Virus record (IMG/VR): IMGVR_UViG_3300010354_000439
Location: 1 to 28,842 of that record
DNA from: a virus
DNA length: 28,842 nucleotides
Reading direction: 5' to 3' (one strand)
Shown here: piece by piece, positions 23,026-28,842 of the stretch
Layout: every line of letters starts with the position of its first letter
Position numbering within the stretch: the first letter of the stretch is position 1
Notes under the pieces: generated by a model
Databases searched by the model: none
What the model was told of the DNA's origin: nothing
The model's input: the letters and a program-made list of their open reading frames with translations, nothing else
Made by a program: the position numbers and the translations under genes

Positions 23026-26000
23026 TTAGAAAGATGCAACAGCTCGAATATCCTGAACCTTTGGTGGGAATGAAGGATCTGATGTTTTCATTACAATCTT
23101 AATTCCAAATGATGCAAATTCTGGAAGATTGGCAATACTATACTTGAGTTCTTGGTATGAGGATTGCTTCTCAACTGTTCCAGAAATACTATTCTCGCTG
23201 GTAGCAATTTCAAGTCCATCTGGAGCCCCAGTTTCGTTGAAGTAAATCCAGTCAATGTCATCAAAGTTTTCTTGACTTGATGCTTTCTTGTACCTGTATA
23301 GAACTCTGATATTTGAGATATCTTTGATGTTTGCAGTCAAGCGAACATCAATAGAAGTTCCAGGATTTCCAATCGATACTTCCTTGGTTACATACTTAGC
23401 AATTGCTGAAGTGTTCTTAGAAGAATCTTCTGAAACAAAATCTAGTCCATTGGTATATGTAATCGATCCGATCTCTAGGTAAGATGCTTCAACATCATCT
23501 TGTGCTGGATACTTAACAAAATCACCAACACGGAAGATATCTGAAATCTGTTCTGATGTTTGTGCATTTCTTGCAAATGCAACGTTGTCTGAAATTCTTC
23601 CAGTGAAGTCATTCTCTAGTGGTTGAGTATCAACTCTAAGAATTAGTTCTTGGGTCTTGTTATTCCAGAGAACTGCCTTTCCAGTAACTCTGTTGTCATA
23701 TGTTTCAAGAATTACCGATGGGTTTCTTGCTACGATAGTTGATCCATCTGCAATATTGAAGAATAGTTCAACTGGGTTTGAATCAATGGTAACTGATGTT
23801 AGTGATTGTTGATCTCCAAGAGCAACAGTTTCTCCAACTTGGAAGAACTGTGCAGTCTTCAATCTAACATAAACAACAGATCCATTTACTCTGGCGATAG
23901 TTCCAGAAGCCTTAGTTGTAGCACCTTTGATTGTTTGACCTGCTTGAATTTCTGTTCCACCATTTCCAGCTAATTGGAACTGATAGACGGGATAGAACTT
24001 GATGACTTGATCTCTTCTTCCAAATCTATCTTCATTTCCAACAGCATTTTCAACTCTAGATGTTGAAGTCTTAACCGTTGCTGAAGACAGATCAATCAAT
24101 GGTGACAGATATGAAAGATTTGATGTAAGAACCATCTTATATGTTAGAGACTGATTTAGATTGTTAAGCGTCTCATTAATCTCTGAAGCAACAAACTTTT
24201 GGTTTGTGAAGTAATGTGGTTCATTCAAGAAAGTTCTCTCATAATCTGACTGAGAATAAGAAGTGTAATTCGTGGTATTTGAATCTACTGGAACTACATT
24301 AGTTGTCTTGACATAATTCTCTACCTTAGTTCCTGTGAATGATAGGTAGTTTACCTGTGGGTATAATGTTTCAAACTTTCTGTTGTGGGAAGCATAAACG
24401 GTTGTTCCGCCACCAAATGAGTTGCTGGAAGAGTTCTCACTTGATGTGATGTTATAAGTATCAACTCCACTATTAGTTACTTTGAATAGAGTTCCGTTTA
24501 GGATATCTGCAGTAACTCCTCCTGTTTCCTGAGCGGTTCTGTAGAATACATACGACTTTCCACCAGTCTCAAATCCATGGTCTCTATGAGAAACTTTAAC
24601 GATTGAGTTGTTATTCTTAAACAACTTCGAAGTTGCGTTTGTATTTGCACTTGCGTTAGTTTCAAATGGATTGTTCTGTAGAAGTTCATATCCAAGGTTA
24701 TCATTTTTGAGAAGAAGTTCTGCTGGTCTGCTGATATCAAACTCAGCACGATATAGAGTGAATTTCAGATCCTCAAAGATATCTTCTGTCCAACTCTCGG
24801 TATTCTGTGACTTAAATACTGAACCAAGAGAAGGTTGGGTTGTAATAACAGTGCTTGTAGCAATGTCAGTTGCTCCCAACTTAGATGACCAGAGAGAATA
24901 ATCTGTGGAATCTGTTTCGATAACTAGAGCATACTCACTGTCATTTTGCAGATACACTGGGTATTCAAAAGCAAAGTGAGTTGGTGTTGTTGATTGCGTA
25001 ACTCCCTCGTTATCGACCGCTACGCCCATTCTAACTGCTGGGGTGTCTATCTCAATGAAAGTCTGGATCTCACACCCTCCAGCGCCATTTCCGACGCCTT
25101 TAACGACCACTGATGGAGCTTCTGTATATCCAAATCCAGAAAGTGATACTTCTGCATTGTAGATCTTGCCACCAGATACCTTGATTGCTGCAGTGGCAGT
25201 TGATCCGCCAGGAAGTTGTGGACTTTCAATTGTCAGAATTGCACTGCTGTAGTTTTGTCCTGGGCTAGTAACTCTAACCTTGGAAACTTTTCCACTGTCT
25301 TTTGCAATGGTAACTTTGGATGTTGTTCCTCCAGTTGCATTTGCATTAGTGACAGAAGCAATGAGTAGATCTTCGTTCTGAACAAATGAATTTCCATTAT
25401 GATTGCTAAGAACAAAAGTATAAACTTGCTCATTAGTCAAACTATACTTTCCAGATGCAGTAGCGACTAGTTCTACATTATTCTTATCAAAGATCTTTAA
25501 GATAGGACCAGATGCAGCTGAACTTACGCCAGTTACATTCTCACCTTTGTAAACAGATACATCTCCGTTTGTGTAGCACTTAAGGAATGTATTTGGTGGT
25601 AGAACTTTCTCGGAACCAGGAATAATATTCTTGCCTGGTTTTTCTGCGTCAACGTTAGTGATATATGTCTTTACTGGAATGTTGCTGCTCTTCTTGTTAA
25701 AGTAGAGGTCAACACCAGTCACAAAACATCCACCCTCGAAGTTTTCAATCTTAAATGTTTGTGCTAGAGGATTTGGTCTAATTGGATTATCAGTATTGCT
25801 TTCGATCAACTGCACACCTTCATTAGACTTGAAGTAAGATGGTTTAGTTGAAACGATTGTTCCTGGGTTTTCTGGGAGGATACCAGTTGCATAATACTTA
25901 ACTTCGGTGTAACTATCAACTCCCTCTTTTGCTTGATTTGTTGCACTTGAAGTAAATCTAAATGTCAGAGTTCCAGCAGTGATCGAAACTTCTTCGGCAT

Positions 26001-28842
26001 TTGTATCATAAGATACTGTATCAACACTTCCTTTCCATGTTGCATTCTCCAGTGGTGGATAACCAGCGGGAAGAATAATCAAACCGCTAGCATTTCCATA
26101 CTCATCGGTAGTAATTCCACCGTTGAATGCAGACAGAGAGTTTCCAGCAATACCAGTAAATCGTAGGTCTGGGTTTACCCAACGATCAATATTTCTTCCT
26201 TCTAGGAAGAGATACATCTTGGTATTTGGCTTCATTCTTCTAATAACATACTTAATAGGAACACTTCTAGCAAAGAATGAAAGCGAATTTGAAACTAGGT
26301 TTCCTCTCACATTCTTTGTTTGAACACCCTTACCAATATCATTATTTTGTGGGCTGATGTTGGAAGAACTCGCAACAGAAGCAGATTGAACTTTTGTTGA
26401 TGCCTGCTGAGTGTTTACTTCGCCAAGAGAATTGATTGAGGTAAATGATGGTGCAGAACCAACCCAGTTAACAATGAATGAATTGTGAATGCTTGCAAAT
26501 GATTCTTTGACGTTTTCCTTTGCAAGGAAGATATTGAAAAGACTGGTGTTGGTATCAACAACTAGTGGCTCTTCGTTTTGATCATACCATTGATCAATAG
26601 AAGGTGATAGTTCACCATCACCAACATACTGTAGAACCACAAATGGATTTGGGTTTATGTTTGATGATGCAAACTCATTACCAAGAAGAGGCAATGGAGA
26701 GTATGGAAGAGTTACTACATTATTTTGTTTCTTATATCCAGATACTGCTCTCTGGTCCTCTCTTACATTTACTTCAACAAGTTTGATACAATCTTCTTTT
26801 GATTGTGGGCGAAGAACAGACTGTTGTGGGTCAATCGAACACGTATAATCTAAAGAAACAAGATCTCCAACTCTATGTGCTTCAAAGTTGTCAACAAAGA
26901 AACCGCTCTTAAACCTATCTAATCCAACTTCATCCTTAACTTGCATGTTCAGAGCTTGCTGCTCTAGGATGCTGAGAGTTGTGTAATACTCAAGACGCTC
27001 AATGCGCTTCTCAAGTTTTCCAATATCTCTCATTGTATACCTGCGATTATCAACAGGTGTAATTCTTACATCTCTGCTGGTCTTTGTATATGCAGGGATG
27101 TATGCATAGAACAGAGGAACAGCGTCTTCAATAGGATCTGGTTTGGTTGGATTGAGTGAAGAATTGCCTTCCTTAATCAGGAATTCTCCTTTCTTGTTTA
27201 AGAAGATGCCATCGATACGATCTAGATATTGAATTTGACTGAACGAGAATGTATAGTCAATTCCTTGATCTGGAGCAGGTGTGCTTGAAATAACAGCACC
27301 AGATCCAGAGAATGATCCCTCTGTAACTTCTAGGAGAGACTTATCCAAATATCCAGGGATAATTGCATTACTATCTACCTTTGGTCTAAAATCGATAACA
27401 TTCTTGAGTTCTACGTTACCAAGAACTGGTGAGTTGAACGATGGAATTTCGTCTTCAGGAACACCTGCTTCGTGTAGATAACTATCGATTGTGCAGAAAT
27501 CTCCTTGTGACTGCTCAAAGTAATCAAATGCAATAACTAGTTGACCTACAGATGCTTCAAAACCAGGCTTCAGCACAAGTCTGGAAACATCATATACAGT
27601 ATCTCTCTGACCATCATCAAATGTATATCTTGAAGTTACATCAGTTCCAGTAACTAGATTACCAGCAGTATCAACTTCTGGTGGTTGTGATGGGGTGCCC
27701 TCATAAACATATCTAAGTTTGAATACGTCTGAGTAAGATAGGGTCTCGATAACCTCTGTATCGTAATCAGATCCTCTTAGTGGGATAACTCTATCACCAG
27801 CAGATGTAACAACAATTCTCTTGTTTCTTACTGCCGTCTTAAGTCTTGGTTTTGCGTTTGATACTTCGAGAGTTGCAGTTAGTTTTAATTTGGGGAATGA
27901 TCCGTTAGTTGGAATAGTTCCAAAATAATCTGAAGTGAGTTGAAGACTGATGCTACCAGAAGTAAGACCACTGGTTGTATCTGTAGAAGAAGAAATTTCT
28001 ACAGCATCTTCGGGAATATAAACAATGTCTCCTTTTTCGATGTTTGGCGCATCGCCTGGATCAAGCACAGTAACAATGTAATTCTCTTCGGTAAATCTTG
28101 CAAATCTCTGTGTTCCGAATGGCAACTGAGCAGCAAAAGTAATGGTTCCACCAGAAGTAGATGCTGTAGTTACAAAATCTCTGCGGAAGTAATACTTAAT
28201 CTTAGTATCATCTCCACCAGCAGAAATCTTCTCTACCTGCTTACTTCCAGTTGGGAATAGCAGAGTTCCAGCATTAGTATTTTCTGGGCGTGGTCTCAAA
28301 CGAACGATACTTGTATTAACAACATCGCCAGGAAGAGCAGTGTCAAGATAAATTCTTGTCTTAGCAGATCCACCTGCTTGAGTTGCATATTGAACAATAG
28401 CGCGAACAAGGTTGTTTTCTGAATCAGAGAATTGGATCAAGTCTCCCTGCTGAACAATGCTTGAAGCATCGGCACTGAAACTTGTTGATTCTACAAATAC
28501 AGTTCCTTTTTTGCCGAGGAAAGTATAGTCAGTTACAGCAGTAATATTGGCAAAGTTTTGATCATCAACTACTAGATCTGCACTGAACTTGTTTCCACCT
28601 CCAGATCCATATGAACCTCCAATTGATTTTACATTTTGAGGTGTATATGTAGTAACAGCATTTCTAACGAGAACAGCGCGAACTTCTGCAGCACCAGCAC
28701 TGTCGGTAGAACCAGTAACAATAATTTCTGGTGGTTGTGTAAACTCTAAGTTTCTTAGAACCGCTTGGTTGTTGATTGATACTTTATAAACCTTTCCTCC
28801 ATACACAACAGGACCGATCTTGGAAGAATCATACTCAACACC
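23026..28842 (-). CDS. Very large baseplate/tail structural protein, DUF4815-like (5' end outside window)
   Basis: The frame is open to the window edge (GVEYDSSKIGPVVYGGKVYK) with no start codon that looks natural. The GTG at 28806 is internal, so at least 1938 residues are present and the true N-terminus is missing. Near the middle is IQYLDRIDGIFLNKKGEFLI followed by VPLFYAYIPAY, a DUF4815-like segment. After it come RRYTMRDIGKLEKRIERLEY, a coiled region, and GLDRFKSGFFVDNF. Then NPLAQTFKIENFEGGCFVTG with a lectin-like beta segment (SEYALVIETD) is typical of large cyanophage baseplate/tail proteins. A GYxxxP-type insert (VTSPGQNYSS, SGFGYTEAPSVVVKG) sits at about 25060-25300. The position before the fibre genes suggests a gp7- or gp10-like baseplate wedge or periphery role, but homology to T4 is not demonstrable by eye. 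Confidence 0.85.
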   Translation of the reverse strand, partial: GVEYDSSKIGPVVYGGKVYKVSINNQAVLRNLEFTQPPEIIVTGSTDSAGAAEVRAVLVRNAVTTYTPQNVKSIGGSYGSGGGNKFSADLVVDDQNFANITAVTDYTFLGKKGTVFVESTSFSADASSIVQQGDLIQFSDSENNLVRAIVQYATQAGGSAKTRIYLDTALPGDVVNTSIVRLRPRPENTNAGTLLFPTGSKQVEKISAGGDDTKIKYYFRRDFVTTASTSGGTITFAAQLPFGTQRFARFTEENYIVTVLDPGDAPNIEKGDIVYIPEDAVEISSSTDTTSGLTSGSISLQLTSDYFGTIPTNGSFPKLKLTATLEVSNAKPRLKTAVRNKRIVVTSAGDRVIPLRGSDYDTEVIETLSYSDVFKLRYVYEGTPSQPPEVDTAGNLVTGTDVTSRYTFDDGQRDTVYDVSRLVLKPGFEASVGQLVIAFDYFEQSQGDFCTIDSYLHEAGVPEDEIPSFNSPVLGNVELKNVIDFRPKVDSNAIIPGYLDKSLLEVTEGSFSGSGAVISSTPAPDQGIDYTFSFSQIQYLDRIDGIFLNKKGEFLIKEGNSSLNPTKPDPIEDAVPLFYAYIPAYTKTSRDVRITPVDNRRYTMRDIGKLEKRIERLEYYTTLSILEQQALNMQVKDEVGLDRFKSGFFVDNFEAHRVGDLVSLDYTCSIDPQQSVLRPQSKEDCIKLVEVNVREDQRAVSGYKKQNNVVTLPYSPLPLLGNEFASSNINPNPFVVLQYVGDGELSPSIDQWYDQNEEPLVVDTNTSLFNIFLAKENVKESFASIHNSFIVNWVGSAPSFTSINSLGEVNTQQASTKVQSASVASSSNISPQNNDIGKGVQTKNVRGNLVSNSLSFFARSVPIKYVIRRMKPNTKMYLFLEGRNIDRWVNPDLRFTGIAGNSLSAFNGGITTDEYGNASGLIILPAGYPPLENATWKGSVDTVSYDTNAEEVSITAGTLTFRFTSSATNQAKEGVDSYTEVKYYATGILPENPGTIVSTKPSYFKSNEGVQLIESNTDNPIRPNPLAQTFKIENFEGGCFVTGVDLYFNKKSSNIPVKTYITNVDAEKPGKNIIPGSEKVLPPNTFLKCYTNGDVSVYKGENVTGVSSAASGPILKIFDKNNVELVATASGKYSLTNEQVYTFVLSNHNGNSFVQNEDLLIASVTNANATGGTTSKVTIAKDSGKVSKVRVTSPGQNYSSAILTIESPQLPGGSTATAAIKVSGGKIYNAEVSLSGFGYTEAPSVVVKGVGNGAGGCEIQTFIEIDTPAVRMGVAVDNEGVTQSTTPTHFAFEYPVYLQNDSEYALVIETDSTDYSLWSSKLGATDIATSTVITTQPSLGSVFKSQNTESWTEDIFEDLKFTLYRAEFDISRPAELLLKNDNLGYELLQNNPFETNASANTNATSKLFKNNNSIVKVSHRDHGFETGGKSYVFYRTAQETGGVTADILNGTLFKVTNSGVDTYNITSSENSSSNSFGGGTTVYASHNRKFETLYPQVNYLSFTGTKVENYVKTTNVVPVDSNTTNYTSYSQSDYERTFLNEPHYFTNQKFVASEINETLNNLNQSLTYKMVLTSNLSYLSPLIDLSSATVKTSTSRVENAVGNEDRFGRRDQVIKFYPVYQFQLAGNGGTEIQAGQTIKGATTKASGTIARVNGSVVYVRLKTAQFFQVGETVALGDQQSLTSVTIDSNPVELFFNIADGSTIVARNPSVILETYDNRVTGKAVLWNNKTQELILRVDTQPLENDFTGRISDNVAFARNAQTSEQISDIFRVGDFVKYPAQDDVEASYLEIGSITYTNGLDFVSEDSSKNTSAIAKYVTKEVSIGNPGTSIDVRLTANIKDISNIRVLYRYKKASSQENFDDIDWIYFNETGAPDGLEIATSENSISGTVEKQSSYQELKYSIANLPEFASFGIKIVMKTSDPSFPPKVQDIRAVASF

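Noticed and set aside
28804-28806. GTG as the start of the DUF4815-like gene
   Set aside because: The frame stays open to the window edge and upstream residues (VEYDSSKIGPVV) look like coding sequence, so this is an internal valine.

Overview
The window looks like part of the late, structural region of a T4-like myovirus infecting marine cyanobacteria (a Kyanoviridae-type cyanophage). The grounds are the AT-rich sequence, tightly packed genes, T4-type late promoter motifs (NATAAATA/CTAAATA), recognisable neck proteins gp13 and gp14 in T4 order, and very large repeat-built tail-fibre/baseplate proteins of the kind seen in cyanomyoviruses. A related marine host, such as that of pelagimyophages, cannot be excluded. 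All identifications come from reading the sequence; no database search was run.

Transcription is almost entirely on the minus strand, so the gene order runs from high to low coordinates. 28842-23026 is a very large baseplate/tail protein (DUF4815-like) whose start lies outside the window. 23016-22810 is a small coiled-coil protein. 22823-17727 is a 1698-aa fibre protein with a copper-site-like cupredoxin domain and several internal repeats. 17725-17216 is a small structural protein. 17175-8185 is a 2996-aa fibre protein with an N-terminal beta-helix region, a duplicated helical module and a fibre shaft.

8178-1173 is the accessory, fibre-tip part of the late region. It holds two likely distal fibre or adhesin proteins (one fibrinogen-like, one glycine-rich), four different 2-oxoglutarate/Fe(II) oxygenases that all keep their catalytic residues, three small proteins of unknown function, and one full-length carbamoyltransferase. 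The carbamoyltransferase is the only gene on the plus strand. The minus-strand order ends with a small coiled-coil protein, a terminator, then gp13 and the first codons of gp14.

The large proteins probably build the baseplate periphery and fibres, and gp13/gp14 complete the neck to which the tail is joined. The oxygenases and carbamoyltransferase sit exactly where host-range genes are exchanged in these phages. A reasonable but unproven reading is a late-expressed modification cassette that hydroxylates and/or carbamoylates fibre tips, or the host surface glycans the fibres bind. Late promoters lie 22-31 bases before several starts, and one sits in the loop of a terminator hairpin just ahead of gp13. 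No tRNA, CRISPR, insertion sequence or integrase was seen, and no stretch over 300 bases lacks a gene.
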